Source: Comamonas testosteroni ATCC 11996
Lineage (GTDB): Bacteria; Pseudomonadota; Gammaproteobacteria; Burkholderiales; Burkholderiaceae_C
NCBI RefSeq assembly: GCF_000241525.1
Contig: NZ_AHIL01000029.1
Span: 351,924 to 415,923 of the forward strand
Reading direction: 5' to 3'
Length of the DNA stretch: 64,000 bases
Made by a program: the position numbers and the translations under genes. Under the pieces are notes generated by a model. That model was not told the origin of the DNA and ran no database searches. It saw only the letters and a program-made list of their open reading frames with translations. Shown here one piece after another: positions 8,667 to 19,376 of the stretch; positions within the stretch are counted from its first letter, which is position 1; every line of letters begins with the position of its first letter.

Positions 8667-10007
8667 TTACAAGCTTGCCGGCTCGTCATCTGCCGCACGA
8701 GCAGCGTCGTTGAGCGCCTTGAGCTCGGCCAGCTTCTGGCCGATCTTGATTTCCAGCCCGCGCGCCACGGGCTGGTAGAAGCCTGGGTCTTCCATTCCGT
8801 CAGGCAGATAGCGCTCGCCCGCCGCAAAGCCGCCCTCCTCGCTGTGGGCATAACGGTAGTCCCGCCCATAGTCCAGTTGCTTCATCAGCTTGGTGGGTGC
8901 ATTGCGCAGATGCAGCGGCACAGGCCTTGTCGTGTCGCCCTTCACAAAGGCCTTGGCCTTGTTGTAGGCCATGTAGCCGGCATTGCTCTTGGGCGCCACG
9001 GCCAGGTAGATCACGGCCTGGGCCAGCGCCAGCTCGCCCTCGGGGCTGCCCAGGCGTTCATAGGTCGCAGCGGCATCGTTGCACATCTGCATGGCACGCG
9101 GGTCGGCAAGTCCTATGTCTTCCCAGGCCATGCGCACGATGCGACGCGCCAGATAGCGCGGATCGGCCCCGCCATCCAGCATGCGGCAAAACCAGTAAAG
9201 CGCCGCATCGGGGTCCGAGCCGCGCACGGATTTATGCAGTGCGCTGATGGTGTCGTAGAACTGCTCGCCCCCTTTGTCATAGCGGCGCATGCGCTCGCCC
9301 AGTACCTTGAGCAGCCAGCCATCGGTAATGCTTTCCACTCCGGCCTGCTCGGCCGTGATGGACAGGGTCTCCAGCGTATTCAGCAAGCGGCGCGCATCGC
9401 CGTCAGCGTAGGCAATCAAGCGATCCAGCGCTTCATCTTCAATAGCTGGAATCGCTTTGATGGCCTGTGCTCTAGCCACAATCTGCCCTAAATCGTCAGC
9501 CGTCAGGCTTTGCAGCACATAGACGGCCGCTCGCGAAAGCAGGGCCGAGTTGACCTCGAACGACGGGTTCTCCGTCGTCGCGCCTATGAAGGTGAACAGC
9601 CCGCTTTCCACGTGGGGCAAAAAGGCGTCTTGCTGGCTTTTGTTGAAGCGATGCACCTCGTCCACAAACACAATGGTGCGCTGCTGCAACAGTCCGCTTC
9701 GCGCCGCTTGCGCCTGTTCCACGGCCTCGCGAATGTCCTTGACGCCGCCCAGCACGGCGCTGATGGAGATGAACTGCGCATCAAAGGCATCGGCCATCAG
9801 GCGCGCAATCGTGGTCTTGCCCACCCCCGGCGGGCCCCAGAGTATGCAGCTATGCGGGCGACCCGACTCAAAGGCCAGGCGCAGCGGCATGCCCTCTCCC
9901 AACACATGCTGCTGGCCGATGACTTCGGCCAGAGTGTGCGGCCGCAGGCGCTCGGCCAGGGGCTGATGGGGAACGGCTGGGGAATGGGAGTTGATGTGCG
10001 TGACCAT
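8667..10007 (-). CDS. rarA: Replication-associated recombination protein A (RarA/MgsA)
   Basis: 446-aa AAA+ ATPase of the clamp-loader-like MgsA/WRNIP1 family, which acts at stalled replication forks. Visible are Walker A GPPGVGKTT, Walker B IVFVDEVHRFNKSQQD, sensor 1 IGATTENPSFEVN, the Arg-finger region SRAAVYVLQSL, sensor 2 GDARRLLNTLE, and the C-terminal tetramerisation part with WEDIGLADP and YLPDGMEDPGFY. A GAGGGG element precedes the ATG. In enterobacteria rarA follows ftsK-lolA; here the same order holds but brnQ lies between lolA and rarA on the opposite strand. The stretch coding for residues around QAIKAIPAI resembles the dispersed palindromes found between genes elsewhere. Confidence 0.95.
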   Translation of the reverse strand: MVTHINSHSPAVPHQPLAERLRPHTLAEVIGQQHVLGEGMPLRLAFESGRPHSCILWGPPGVGKTTIARLMADAFDAQFISISAVLGGVKDIREAVEQAQAARSGLLQQRTIVFVDEVHRFNKSQQDAFLPHVESGLFTFIGATTENPSFEVNSALLSRAAVYVLQSLTADDLGQIVARAQAIKAIPAIEDEALDRLIAYADGDARRLLNTLETLSITAEQAGVESITDGWLLKVLGERMRRYDKGGEQFYDTISALHKSVRGSDPDAALYWFCRMLDGGADPRYLARRIVRMAWEDIGLADPRAMQMCNDAAATYERLGSPEGELALAQAVIYLAVAPKSNAGYMAYNKAKAFVKGDTTRPVPLHLRNAPTKLMKQLDYGRDYRYAHSEEGGFAAGERYLPDGMEDPGFYQPVARGLEIKIGQKLAELKALNDAARAADDEPASL

Positions 10008-10406
10008 GACCCCTCAAGTATCCAATGCTCCGGGCAGTTGCGCATTCAAATGGGTTGGGGCTGCTTGCACACCGAAGGCAGGCAATACTTATCCACCTTA
10101 ACCCCTGCATCCTTATCAGAATTTTTCATCAGAGAAAATAGCGTTTTAACGGATTAAATCTCTCCATTAACGAGGCCACCCCTCGCCCCATGGAGGTACT
10201 GCCCCCATCCGGCCTGCCAAAAACCAGGCCAGCCAGGCCCGGCAGCACGCTTAGATTCATTGCTGGCCGCCTCATCTGCGCCACGCAATGCCTGTGCCTG
10301 ATAGGGCTACCGCCATCAGCCAGAAATCAATCGAAAGCATCCGCAACTTTCCTTGGTTCCACATTGCTCCAAGACGTGCCAGCGCTGCACGCCTGAGCCT
10401 AAGCGT
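10008..10406. other. Divergent promoter region of rarA and brnQ
   Basis: About 400 bases separate the divergent starts of rarA and brnQ. The portion from about 10108 to 10172 is AT-rich and is the best place for promoters. I cannot assign -35/-10 boxes or an Lrp-type site with confidence. No gene is supported. Confidence 0.4.
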
Positions 10407-11735
10407 ATGAAAAAACTCAAGACCTGGGACATTTTTGCCCTCGGTTTCATGACCTTCGCCCTGTTCCTCGGGGCCGGCAACATCATCTTCCCTCCCATGG
10501 TGGGCCTGGCTGCTGGTGAAAACCTGCTCGGCGCCTCAATCGGCTTTCTGCTGACGGGTGTCGGTCTACCCCTTCTCGGCGTAGTCGCTCTTGCACGCGT
10601 GGGTGGCGGTCTGGACACCTTGACCAGCCCCATAGGCCGCATTGCCGGCCTGGTGCTGGCCGTGGCCATCTATCTGACCATCGGCCCTCTGTTTGCAACG
10701 CCGCGCACGGCCACCGTATCCTTCGAGATGGGACTGGCGCCCTTTGTCGGCAACACACCAGCGATGCTGCTGGCCTTCACCATCGCTTACTTTGTGGCGG
10801 TGGCGCTGCTGTCGCTCTTCCCCGGCAAGCTCATGGACAACGTGGGCAAGATCATCACGCCCGTGCTGATTCTGGCTCTTGCCGTGCTCGGCGGCTCCGC
10901 CGTGCTGGCTCCTGTGGATGGCTACAGTCTCAGCACCGAGGCCTATGCCACACAGGCGGCGGCCTTCTCCGAAGGCTTTCTGCAGGGCTATCAGACCATG
11001 GACGCCCTGGCCTCGCTGATCTTCGGTATCGTCATCGTCAACGCGATCAAGGCGGCTGGAGTGAGCGACAGCAAGCTGCACACCCGCTACTGCATCTATG
11101 CCGGCATCATTGCCGCGACCTGCCTGGGTCTGGTCTATGTCTCGCTGATGTATCTGGGCGCCACCAACAGCCAGCTGGCTGCCAACGCCTCCACCGGCGT
11201 GCAGATTCTCACAGCCTTTGTACAGCAGACCTTCGGCCCCGCAGGTCTGTGGCTGCTGGCCACCGTCATCATGCTGGCCTGCCTGACTACCGGCGTAGGC
11301 CTGATCACGGCCTGCAGCAGCTTCTTCAGCGAGCTGACCGGCATCTCCTACCGCACCATGGTCATCGGCCTGTCGGTCTTCAGTGCAGCCGTTGCCAACC
11401 AGGGCCTGGCGCAGCTGATTGCCGTCGCCGTGCCAGTGCTCGTGGGGCTGTACCCCGTGGCCATCGCCCTGATCGCCCTGAGCCTGCTGCACCGCTGGAA
11501 TCAGCCGGCGCGCGTCTACATCCCCGTGATGAGCACCTCCCTGGTCTTCGGCCTGTTTGACGCCGCCAAGGCGGCCAAGCTCGACTTCCTGGTGCCCGCC
11601 TGGCTGGACATGCTGCCCGGCGCCGCCCTGGGCATGGGCTGGGTCACCCCGGTAGTCTGCGTGCTGGTGATTGCAGGCCTGCTGGACTTCGCCATCGGCA
11701 ACAAGCAAAGTGCCGCAAACGCCACACGCGCCTGA
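10407..11735 (+). CDS. brnQ: Branched-chain amino-acid:cation symporter BrnQ
   Basis: 442 aa from the ATG at 10407 (MKKLKTWDIFALGFMTFALF...); the upstream in-frame extension is not hydrophobic and is rejected. Twelve membrane segments, with the LIVCS hallmark GAGNIIFPPMVGL in helix 1 and the conserved DTLTSPIGR loop. It imports leucine, isoleucine or valine with Na+ or H+. It lies opposite to its neighbours, between rarA and lolA, and ends at a strong terminator. Together with livHMGF it gives the cell two uptake routes for the same nutrients within 7 kb. Confidence 0.94.
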   Translation: MKKLKTWDIFALGFMTFALFLGAGNIIFPPMVGLAAGENLLGASIGFLLTGVGLPLLGVVALARVGGGLDTLTSPIGRIAGLVLAVAIYLTIGPLFATPRTATVSFEMGLAPFVGNTPAMLLAFTIAYFVAVALLSLFPGKLMDNVGKIITPVLILALAVLGGSAVLAPVDGYSLSTEAYATQAAAFSEGFLQGYQTMDALASLIFGIVIVNAIKAAGVSDSKLHTRYCIYAGIIAATCLGLVYVSLMYLGATNSQLAANASTGVQILTAFVQQTFGPAGLWLLATVIMLACLTTGVGLITACSSFFSELTGISYRTMVIGLSVFSAAVANQGLAQLIAVAVPVLVGLYPVAIALIALSLLHRWNQPARVYIPVMSTSLVFGLFDAAKAAKLDFLVPAWLDMLPGAALGMGWVTPVVCVLVIAGLLDFAIGNKQSAANATRA

Positions 11736-11800
11736 TCACAGCGCCTGCCAAAGCGCAACTGGCTGCGCTCTGCTCACAGGGGCTTAAACCCGACTCCTGC

Positions 11801-11838
11801 ATAAAAAAGGCCTGCGGACACAATCCGCAGGCCTTTTT
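11801..11838. terminator. Bidirectional hairpin terminator between brnQ and lolA
   Basis: An 11-bp perfect stem AGGCCTGCGGA/TCCGCAGGCCT with loop CACAA, with A-run and T-run on opposite sides. It separates the convergent brnQ and lolA genes. Confidence 0.92.
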
Positions 11839-11858
11839 GCTGATGCATGCCGCGATCT

Positions 11859-12494
11859 TTACTGCTTGAGCACATCGGCCCCCTTGGGCACCTTGAAGTG
11901 GAAGGTTGATGTCGGCAGCGAAGCCTGGGTTTGCAGGCCCTTGAACTGCATCAGCGAACGCTGGCCAAAGCTGTCCTCGATATCCAGCGCCGCCAGCTTG
12001 CCCTCGGGTGTGAAGCCTATGCGCACGCTCTTGAGCTGACCGCCTTTCTGCCTGGGGCTGGCCAGCACCCATTCCAGACCGTCTGCGTCAGGCTGGTTGC
12101 CCAACTCGAAATCCGCCTTCAAGGCCTTGAGGTCTGTGGCCGATGTCAGGATGGCCGCCGGTGTGCTGCCCAGCACCTGGGCCTGGGCGCGCTCCGTCAC
12201 CTGATTCAGATCGGCGTCGTACAGCCACAACGTCTTGCCGTCAGCCACGATGAGCTGCTCGAAAGGCTTGGTGTAGTTGAAGCGGAACTTGCCGGGCCGC
12301 TGGAACTCGAAGCTGCCGCTGGAGACCTTGGTGCGCGCCTCCTGCCCGGACTTGGGCGGCGAAGTCACGGACTGGGTGAAGTCGGCCTTGCCCGCCTGAG
12401 CGTTCTTCATGAAGGACTCAAGGCTTTTCAGGCCATCGGCCATTGCAGCACCTGCGCTGCCAGCTATCAAAATTGCAGTCAAAAGACGTTTCAT
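11859..12494 (-). CDS. lolA: Outer-membrane lipoprotein carrier protein LolA
   Basis: 211 aa from the ATG at 12494, preceded by GAGGGAG. A Sec signal peptide (MKRLLTAILIAGSAGAAMA) is followed by the mature LolA fold: F-T-Q in the first strand, the region GSFEFQRPGKFRFNYTKPF, then LWLYDADLNQVT. It carries lipoproteins across the periplasm from the LolCD(E) complex to LolB. LolD and LolC are encoded at 56-58 kb in this window. It follows ftsK by about 20 bases, as in many proteobacteria. The DNA of the signal peptide contains a piece (GCCAGCTATCAAAATTG) resembling the dispersed palindromes. Confidence 0.93.
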   Translation of the reverse strand: MKRLLTAILIAGSAGAAMADGLKSLESFMKNAQAGKADFTQSVTSPPKSGQEARTKVSSGSFEFQRPGKFRFNYTKPFEQLIVADGKTLWLYDADLNQVTERAQAQVLGSTPAAILTSATDLKALKADFELGNQPDADGLEWVLASPRQKGGQLKSVRIGFTPEGKLAALDIEDSFGQRSLMQFKGLQTQASLPTSTFHFKVPKGADVLKQ

Positions 12495-12514
12495 GACTCT
12501 CCCTCTTGCGCGGC

Positions 12515-14887
12515 TCACTCGCTGCGAGCCGGAACTAGAACATCGCGCTGCCCACTGGATGTAAGCGAGCTGACCAGACCGGCCCTTTCCATCTGCTCGA
12601 GCAGATTGGCCGAGCGGTTGTAGCCGATGCGCAGTTTGCGCTGAACATAGGAAATGCTGGCCTTGCGGTCTTTCAGCACGATTTCGACGGCCTGATCGTA
12701 GAGCTCGTCCTTTTCGCCGCCGCCCTCGCCATCGTCATCGCCACCCTCTCCGTCGACAGAGCCGCCTTCCAGGATGCCTTCGATGTAGTCGGGATCACCC
12801 TGCTCCTTGAGATAGCTGACCACACGGTGCACCTCGTCGTCGGAGACAAAAGCGCCATGCACGCGGATCGGCAGACCGGTTCCGCTGGCCATATACAGCA
12901 TGTCGCCCATGCCCAGCAGGGTCTCGGCCCCCATCTGGTCCAGCACGGTGCGGCTGTCGATCTTGCTGGAGACCTGGAAGGCGATACGGGTCGGGATATT
13001 GGCCTTGATCAGGCCGGTGATCACGTCCACGCTGGGGCGCTGAGTCGCAAGAATCAGATGAATGCCGGCCGCGCGCGCCTTTTGTGCAAGGCGTGCGATG
13101 AGCTCTTCGATCTTCTTGCCCACCACCATCATCAGATCGGCCAGCTCGTCGATCACGATGACGATGTGCGGCAGGCGCTGCAGCGGCTCGGGCTCCTCGG
13201 GCGTCAGGCTGAAGGGGTTGGGAATCGACTCCTCGCGCGCCTTGGCCTCGTCGATCTTGCTGTTGTAGCCGGCCAGATTGCGCACACCGAGCTTGCTCAT
13301 GAGCTTGTAGCGGCGCTCCATCTCGGCCACGCACCAGTTCAGGCCGTTGGCCGCCTGCTTCATGTCGGTGACCACGGGGCACAGCAGATGGGGAATGCCT
13401 TCATAGACTGACATTTCCAGCATCTTGGGGTCGATCATGAGCAGGCGAACATCGCGCGCCTCTGCCTTGTAGAGCAGAGACAGAATCATGGCGTTGATGC
13501 CCACGGACTTGCCCGAGCCGGTCGTGCCGGCCACCAGCACGTGGGGCATCTTGGCCAGATCGGCAACCACGGGATTGCCCACGATATCCTTGCCCAGTCC
13601 CATGGTCAGCAGGCTCTTGGCATCGTGGTAGACCTGCGAGCCCAGCACCTCGGACAAACGGATCGACTGGCGCTTGGCGTTGGGCAGCTCCAGCGCCATG
13701 AAGTTCTTGCCGGGAATGGTCTCGATCACACGAATCGACACCAGAGACAGCGAACGCGCCAGGTCCTTGGCCAGATTGACGATCTGCGAGCCCTTGACGC
13801 CTGTGGCAGGCTCGATCTCGTAACGTGTGATCACAGGGCCTGGCATGGCCGCAACCACACGCACTTCCACGCCAAAGTCCTTGAGGCGCTTTTCAATCAG
13901 CCGGCTGGTCATCTCCAGCGTCTCGGCAGACACCAGCTCCTGGCGCTGCTGGGCCTGATCCAGCAGGTCCACCTGAGGCAGCTTGCTGTCCGGATGATCG
14001 GTGAACAGCGGCTTCTGGCGCTCCTTCACCACCCGGGCGCTGGGCTGGCTTGCCTCCTGCAGCACGGGCTCGATAATCTGCACAGGCTGATGCACCGGGG
14101 CCGCGATTGCACCTTCGGTGCGGTCAAACACCACTTCCTCGCGTTCGCGGGCCGCTCTCTTGCCGACAGAGACGTCCTTGGCAATTTCACGACGCTCACG
14201 GCCAAACTGCACCATGCCATCCAGGCGCGCACCCAGGCCTTCGGCCAGCGTTCCCCAGGAAAAGCCGAACACCATGGCAGCGCCCAGCACGAACAGGCAG
14301 ATGCCGATCAGGCCCGAGCCCGCAAAGCCCAGCCATTTGAGGGCGTTGAAGCCCATCATGTAACCAAACACGCCACCGGCAGGGCCGGGCAGCAGGTTCT
14401 CGAAACGGTACAGACGCGTCCATTCCAGCGCGCAACTGGCAACCATCAGAATGCCCAGACCGCCCCAGAACAGAAAGCGGCGGCGCCACAGCGGCATCAG
14501 CGCCAGAGGGCTGCCGTCCTTGTTCACCCCGCCGCGCATCCAGCGCACCAGCGATGTCACCCAGGTCTGCACGGCGGCCAGCACCAGCCACCAGATGGAC
14601 ATGCCGAAGCCGAAGTAGCAGGCATCGGCCAGCCAGGCACCCACACGGCCCATCCAGTTATGGACAAACGGCCTCTGCCCGGCACCTGAGGTGGACCAGG
14701 CTGCGTCTTGCGGCGAGTAGGTGAACATGGCCGTGAGCCAGAACACCAGTGCCAGCAGGCCGATCAACAGCAAAACCTCCTGGCTGAAGCGAATCACTCC
14801 ATAGCGCGGAGTCGCAGCGCGGGATTTCGATTTGCTGGAAGAAGACGCGTTCGAAGCGTTCAATGTATATGTCATACGCAGGCGCAA
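12515..14887 (-). CDS. ftsK: DNA translocase FtsK
   Basis: 790 aa if translation begins at the TTG at 14887, which has an AAGG element at good spacing; an ATG four codons later (14875) is the alternative. Four N-terminal membrane helices lie within about residues 35-215, followed by a short variable linker. The motor domain has Walker A ([14 protein letters not shown]), Walker B ([12 protein letters not shown]) and the [18 protein letters not shown] motif. The C-terminal winged-helix gamma domain (last 65 residues, [21 protein letters not shown]) reads KOPS sequences. It acts at the division septum in chromosome segregation and dimer resolution. lolA lies directly downstream. The linker is much shorter than that of E. 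coli FtsK. Confidence 0.96.
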   Translation of the reverse strand: MRLRMTYTLNASNASSSSKSKSRAATPRYGVIRFSQEVLLLIGLLALVFWLTAMFTYSPQDAAWSTSGAGQRPFVHNWMGRVGAWLADACYFGFGMSIWWLVLAAVQTWVTSLVRWMRGGVNKDGSPLALMPLWRRRFLFWGGLGILMVASCALEWTRLYRFENLLPGPAGGVFGYMMGFNALKWLGFAGSGLIGICLFVLGAAMVFGFSWGTLAEGLGARLDGMVQFGRERREIAKDVSVGKRAAREREEVVFDRTEGAIAAPVHQPVQIIEPVLQEASQPSARVVKERQKPLFTDHPDSKLPQVDLLDQAQQRQELVSAETLEMTSRLIEKRLKDFGVEVRVVAAMPGPVITRYEIEPATGVKGSQIVNLAKDLARSLSLVSIRVIETIPGKNFMALELPNAKRQSIRLSEVLGSQVYHDAKSLLTMGLGKDIVGNPVVADLAKMPHVLVAGTTGSGKSVGINAMILSLLYKAEARDVRLLMIDPKMLEMSVYEGIPHLLCPVVTDMKQAANGLNWCVAEMERRYKLMSKLGVRNLAGYNSKIDEAKAREESIPNPFSLTPEEPEPLQRLPHIVIVIDELADLMMVVGKKIEELIARLAQKARAAGIHLILATQRPSVDVITGLIKANIPTRIAFQVSSKIDSRTVLDQMGAETLLGMGDMLYMASGTGLPIRVHGAFVSDDEVHRVVSYLKEQGDPDYIEGILEGGSVDGEGGDDDGEGGGEKDELYDQAVEIVLKDRKASISYVQRKLRIGYNRSANLLEQMERAGLVSSLTSSGQRDVLVPARSE

Positions 14888-15025
14888 GCTTACCTTAGGC
14901 CCTTATCCAAGCGGTACATTCGGCCAAGACGATCGCTCAGCGTAATGCAAGCACATGCAACAAAACTGCCATACGGTAGCCTGATTCGCTTCATCACTAT
15001 CATTTTTAACAATTCCGGTGATTAA

Positions 15026-16087
<1,062 letters not shown>

Positions 16088-16140
16088 TGACGCCAGGACG
16101 CTTCGGCGTCTGAGCGGCTGTTAGCGCATGTTCGGCGCAA

Positions 16141-16186
16141 AAGCCCTTGGGTTTGGCCAGTTTTGGCCGGCACCAGGGGCTTTTTT
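16141..16186 (+). terminator. Hairpin terminator after trxB
   Basis: Arms AAGCCCTTGG and CCAGGGGCTT (one G-T pair) enclose a second small GGCC hairpin and run into six T residues. It separates trxB from the rpmB-rpmG promoter. Confidence 0.85.
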
Positions 16187-16196
16187 GCGAGAACGC

Positions 16197-16202
16197 TATA
16201 AT
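16197..16202 (+). promoter_or_regulatory. Probable -10 box of the rpmB-rpmG transcript
   Basis: A perfect TATAAT lies just after the trxB terminator and about 160 bases before rpmB. No good -35 box is seen 17 bases upstream, so the call rests on the -10 and its position. Confidence 0.45.
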
Positions 16203-16364
16203 CGCAGACTTTGCTGAATTCCAGGTTCGCGCTTTACCGTGCTTCGGGACTTCCGCAATCGGGCTACCGCCACCCATTACAAACTGGCGAGGTGAGGTTG
16301 TCGGCACCTCCTGCTCCTGCAGGATTCCAGAGCCGGCGGCCGATTCAACTATCGGAGTGTCCCA

Positions 16365-16598
16365 ATGGCACGCGTATGTGAAGTTACGGGCAAGAAGCCC
16401 ATGGTGGGCAACAATGTTTCCCACGCCAACAACAAGACCAAGCGTCGTTTCCTCCCCAACCTGCAATACCGCCGCTTCTGGGTGGAGAGCGAAAACCGTT
16501 GGGTGCGCCTGCGCGTTTCCAGCGCTGCTCTGCGCCTGATCGACAAGAACGGTATCGACTCCGTGCTCGCAGACATGCGCGCTCGTGGCCAAGCTTAA
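16365..16598 (+). CDS. rpmB: 50S ribosomal protein L28
   Basis: 77 aa, the usual length for L28, beginning [21 protein letters not shown] and rich in Lys/Arg. It is a structural protein of the large ribosomal subunit. It is followed after 20 bases by rpmG, the common bacterial arrangement. The preceding promoter region contains a perfect TATAAT. Confidence 0.98.
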   Translation: MARVCEVTGKKPMVGNNVSHANNKTKRRFLPNLQYRRFWVESENRWVRLRVSSAALRLIDKNGIDSVLADMRARGQA

Positions 16599-16618
16599 TT
16601 TCCTGAAGGAGAAACACC

Positions 16619-16789
16619 ATGGCTGCTAAAGGCGGACGCGAAAAGATCAAGCTGGCTTCCACTGCTGGTACCGGTCACTTCTACACAACGACCAAGAACA
16701 AGAAGACGATGCCTGAAAAGATGTCGATCATCAAGTTCGACCCCAAGGCTCGCAAGCACGTCGAGTACAAGGAAACCAAGCTGAAGTAA
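16619..16789 (+). CDS. rpmG: 50S ribosomal protein L33
   Basis: 56 aa, beginning [20 protein letters not shown] and ending [10 protein letters not shown] strong GAAGGAG element precedes the ATG. It lacks the two CxxC zinc pairs of the other L33 type, so it is the zinc-independent form. It is cotranscribed with rpmB and ends at a hairpin terminator. Confidence 0.97.
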   Translation: MAAKGGREKIKLASTAGTGHFYTTTKNKKTMPEKMSIIKFDPKARKHVEYKETKLK

Positions 16790-16805
16790 TTCGGCCTGTT
16801 TCTTG

Positions 16806-16840
16806 AAAAACCGCCTCACGCAAGTGCAGGCGGTTTTTTT
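16806..16840 (+). terminator. Terminator of the rpmB-rpmG operon
   Basis: The arms AAAACCGCCT and AGGCGGTTTT, with a short loop, run into a T-tract 17 bases after the rpmG stop codon. Confidence 0.9.
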
Positions 16841-16929
16841 CATGCCTTCGCGATGCATGTCGCGGCGCGAGAGCTGACGCAGCGCCCCTCCCTATACTTG
16901 GCACTTTGCAACGAACAGGGATCGATCAC

Positions 16930-17688
16930 ATGAATCACCGGACGCTGAGCACATTGCTTTTTTCGCTTGCCGTGTCGCCCGCCGTCTTCGGCCAGACATT
17001 CATCTGCCCCACGGGCCCCGGCCCCGGCCAGCGCCAGGTCGGCATGACCGGCGGCTCGCCAGGTCTGGCCTCCGTGCCCGTCTGCGAGCAGTTCAGCTCC
17101 GCGCCAGCCGCCACCCAGCGTGCCGAGCCTTCTCCTGCCGACGCCCTGGGCGGCCTCGCACGCGGCCAGCTGGAGCTGCTGCGCGAAGGGCAGGAGCTGA
17201 TCAAGGAAGGACAGAAAATTGCACAAGACCCGCAGTACCAGAAGCTGCGCAAGGGCTACTGGATGTTCTCGCATGACGAGAAAAACCCGCGCTCGGGTCT
17301 TGGATGCGCGGCGATTTTTGGCAGCATGTCCGGTGCCGTTCAGCTTTCGGGCCCCACGGCCAAGCACAACGGTGCCCTGCTGACCTTTCTGGGCATGGAC
17401 ATTCCCCAGCCCGCCAGCCCGCGCAAGATCCAAACCACGCTGACCCAGAACCAGGACCGCCCCCAGGAGGTTGGCGCCATCAACTACACCATGTCCAATG
17501 GCAAATGGGGCGCCATCGTCTACGCGCTGGGCGGAGCCGAAGCATTGATCAAGGAGCTGGGTGAAGAGGAAGAAGCCCGCTTCAAGGTCTCCGTGGAAGG
17601 CAAGGAAGTCATCAGCACCTTCTACAAGGAGGGCGGCAAGGCCCGTGACTTCCTGCGCCAGTGCATGGCCGGTCAGCCTACCAAATAA
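16930..17688 (+). CDS. Secreted protein of unknown function
   Basis: 252 aa from the ATG at 16930 (MNHRTLSTLLFSLAVSPAVFGQ), a clear Sec signal peptide of about 21 residues. The mature part begins with a Pro/Gly-rich stretch containing two Cys, then a charged helical region near residues 80-105. The core has GLGCAAIFGSMSGAVQLSGP and GKWGAIVYALGG, and a final Cys lies ten residues from the end. The alternating helix and strand pattern suggests a periplasmic or outer-membrane-associated domain. I do not recognise the family. It stands alone between the ribosomal operon and a regulator gene on the opposite strand. Confidence 0.75.
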   Translation: MNHRTLSTLLFSLAVSPAVFGQTFICPTGPGPGQRQVGMTGGSPGLASVPVCEQFSSAPAATQRAEPSPADALGGLARGQLELLREGQELIKEGQKIAQDPQYQKLRKGYWMFSHDEKNPRSGLGCAAIFGSMSGAVQLSGPTAKHNGALLTFLGMDIPQPASPRKIQTTLTQNQDRPQEVGAINYTMSNGKWGAIVYALGGAEALIKELGEEEEARFKVSVEGKEVISTFYKEGGKARDFLRQCMAGQPTK

Positions 17689-17704
17689 AGGACCTTGGTC
17701 AGCG

Positions 17705-19231
17705 CTAGCTGCGCGGATTCTGTCCCAGTTGCCGGCAAGCCATCGCCCCCAGATCCTGCATCGCCCTCTCCATGAGTTCGTCGACCGGATGGGTGCAGGC
17801 CAGCCGCATGCAGTGCTCATACCGACCGGAATTGGAGAACATGCTGCCCGGCGCAATGCGTATGCCGCCCGCCAGGGCTGCCGTGAACAAGTCCGACGTG
17901 GACAGCTGCGCTGGAAACTCCAGCCACAGACACAGGCCGCCGCTTGGCAGACTCATGCGCGTGCCCAGCGGAAAATGGCGTGCCACCAGTCTGGCCATGG
18001 CCTCGCGCTGCCGCTTGAGTTGCTGTCTGAGCTTTTCCAGGCTGCGCTGATGGGTGGGTGAGCCCAGCACCTCGGCCACGACCAGCTGCCCCAGCGTCTG
18101 GGTATTGCGGCTTTGTGCAAATTTCAGCATCTGGATACGGCCGTGCCATTGGCCGCCATTCATCCAGCCCTGACGCAGACCCGGCGCCAGACTTTTGTTG
18201 AAGGCCTGGCAATAGATCACATGCCCGGAGACACTGTCCCAGGCCTTGAGCGGCTTCACCGGCAGCCCTTCGACAAACAGGCCGTAGGAGTCATCTTCGA
18301 TCAGTGCCGCCCCATGGGCTGCGCACAGGGCCACGAGTCTGGCCTTGTTCTCGTCCGGCATGCGTGCGCCCACAGGCATCTGCAGATCCGGCACCACCAC
18401 CACGGCCTTCAGGCGCGGCTGGGTCTGAAAGGCCAGCTCCAGCGCCTCGATGGACATGCCGGTGCGTGGGCTGCAGGGAATCTCCAGCGTTTTCAGCTGC
18501 AGGGACTCCACCACCTGCAGCAGGCCGTAATAGGTTGGCGATTCGACGGCCACCATATCCCCGGGGGATGCCACGGCAGCCAGCGCCAGACTCACGGCTT
18601 CGGAATTGCCGGTGGTTGCCAGCACATCGGCAGGCGCCACACGGATACCGGAGGCCAGCGCCCGTCTGGCCATGGCCTGCTGAAACAGCGGGTGGTTGCC
18701 CTGATTGGCCAGCAGTGAGCGCCCCTGAGAGAGCAGCGTCGGATGCTCGCGCAGCAGCCGGGTGACGGTCTTGTTCAGATAGTGATGATCGAACAGGGAC
18801 GCAGGCGGCGTGCAGCCACCGATGTCCATATAGACCTCGGCCTGACGGCCGCGCTCGAGCAGCAGAGAAATATGCTCGTTGATGCCCACGAAATGCGCAT
18901 GCGCGCCGGGAGACAGCGGCTGGCTCAGGTCCGGCTCGCTGGTCAGAGGAATATCACCCGCCTTCGTCGCGCACACAAAGTAGCCCACGCGGGGCCTGGC
19001 CTCCAGACAGCCCTGTGCTTCCAGAAAGCGCAACACCTGCAAGGCCGTCGAGAGGCTGATGTCATGCCGCGCCATCAGCTCGCGCACCGACGGCATGCGC
19101 TCCCCGGGTTTCAGACTCCCCAGCTCTATGGCTGCGCTGTAGTGCGCGGCCAGCCGCTGGTACAGCGGCAGCAGCACATCGTTTGCCGCATCATCGACAG
19201 ACTGTGATTCGGAGGTGGTGGAAGTCAGCAT
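17705..19231 (-). CDS. MocR-type regulator (GntR winged helix fused to a PLP aminotransferase fold)
   Basis: 508 aa from the ATG at 19231; an earlier in-frame ATG would add 18 residues that do not belong to the winged helix. Residues about 20-85 form the GntR DNA-binding domain (ERMPSVRELMARHDISLSTALQVLRFLEAQG in sense, read in parts). After a linker comes a class I aminotransferase fold with the PLP lysine in AFNKSLAPGLRQGW and the Asp/Tyr region VVVPDLQMPVG. Such proteins are transcription factors that sense PLP or an amino compound rather than enzymes. It is divergent from a small gene, and the intervening 197 bases hold four copies of GCAGAACAG or its complement, a likely operator array. 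Confidence 0.9.
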   Translation of the reverse strand: MLTSTTSESQSVDDAANDVLLPLYQRLAAHYSAAIELGSLKPGERMPSVRELMARHDISLSTALQVLRFLEAQGCLEARPRVGYFVCATKAGDIPLTSEPDLSQPLSPGAHAHFVGINEHISLLLERGRQAEVYMDIGGCTPPASLFDHHYLNKTVTRLLREHPTLLSQGRSLLANQGNHPLFQQAMARRALASGIRVAPADVLATTGNSEAVSLALAAVASPGDMVAVESPTYYGLLQVVESLQLKTLEIPCSPRTGMSIEALELAFQTQPRLKAVVVVPDLQMPVGARMPDENKARLVALCAAHGAALIEDDSYGLFVEGLPVKPLKAWDSVSGHVIYCQAFNKSLAPGLRQGWMNGGQWHGRIQMLKFAQSRNTQTLGQLVVAEVLGSPTHQRSLEKLRQQLKRQREAMARLVARHFPLGTRMSLPSGGLCLWLEFPAQLSTSDLFTAALAGGIRIAPGSMFSNSGRYEHCMRLACTHPVDELMERAMQDLGAMACRQLGQNPRS

Positions 19232-19274
19232 GATGACAAAAAGCAGGGCCGAGCAGGCATCATGCCAGCAAGCC

Positions 19275-19376
19275 CTGTTCTGCAACAGATACAGATTGTC
19301 AGCAAACAGGGCAGAACAGATGCACCGGAATCCGCGCTGCTACGTCTGAGCAGAACGCTTGCTGTGCCTGTTCTGC
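19275..19376. promoter_or_regulatory. Four-site operator array, probably bound by the MocR regulator
   Basis: CTGTTCTGC at 19275-19283, GCAGAACAG at 19311-19319, GCAGAAC at 19350-19356 and CTGTTCTGC at 19368-19376 lie within the divergent gap. The outer two are direct copies and the inner ones are in the opposite orientation. Repeated sites in the divergent promoter of a MocR gene are the usual setting for regulation of both genes. Confidence 0.7.
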
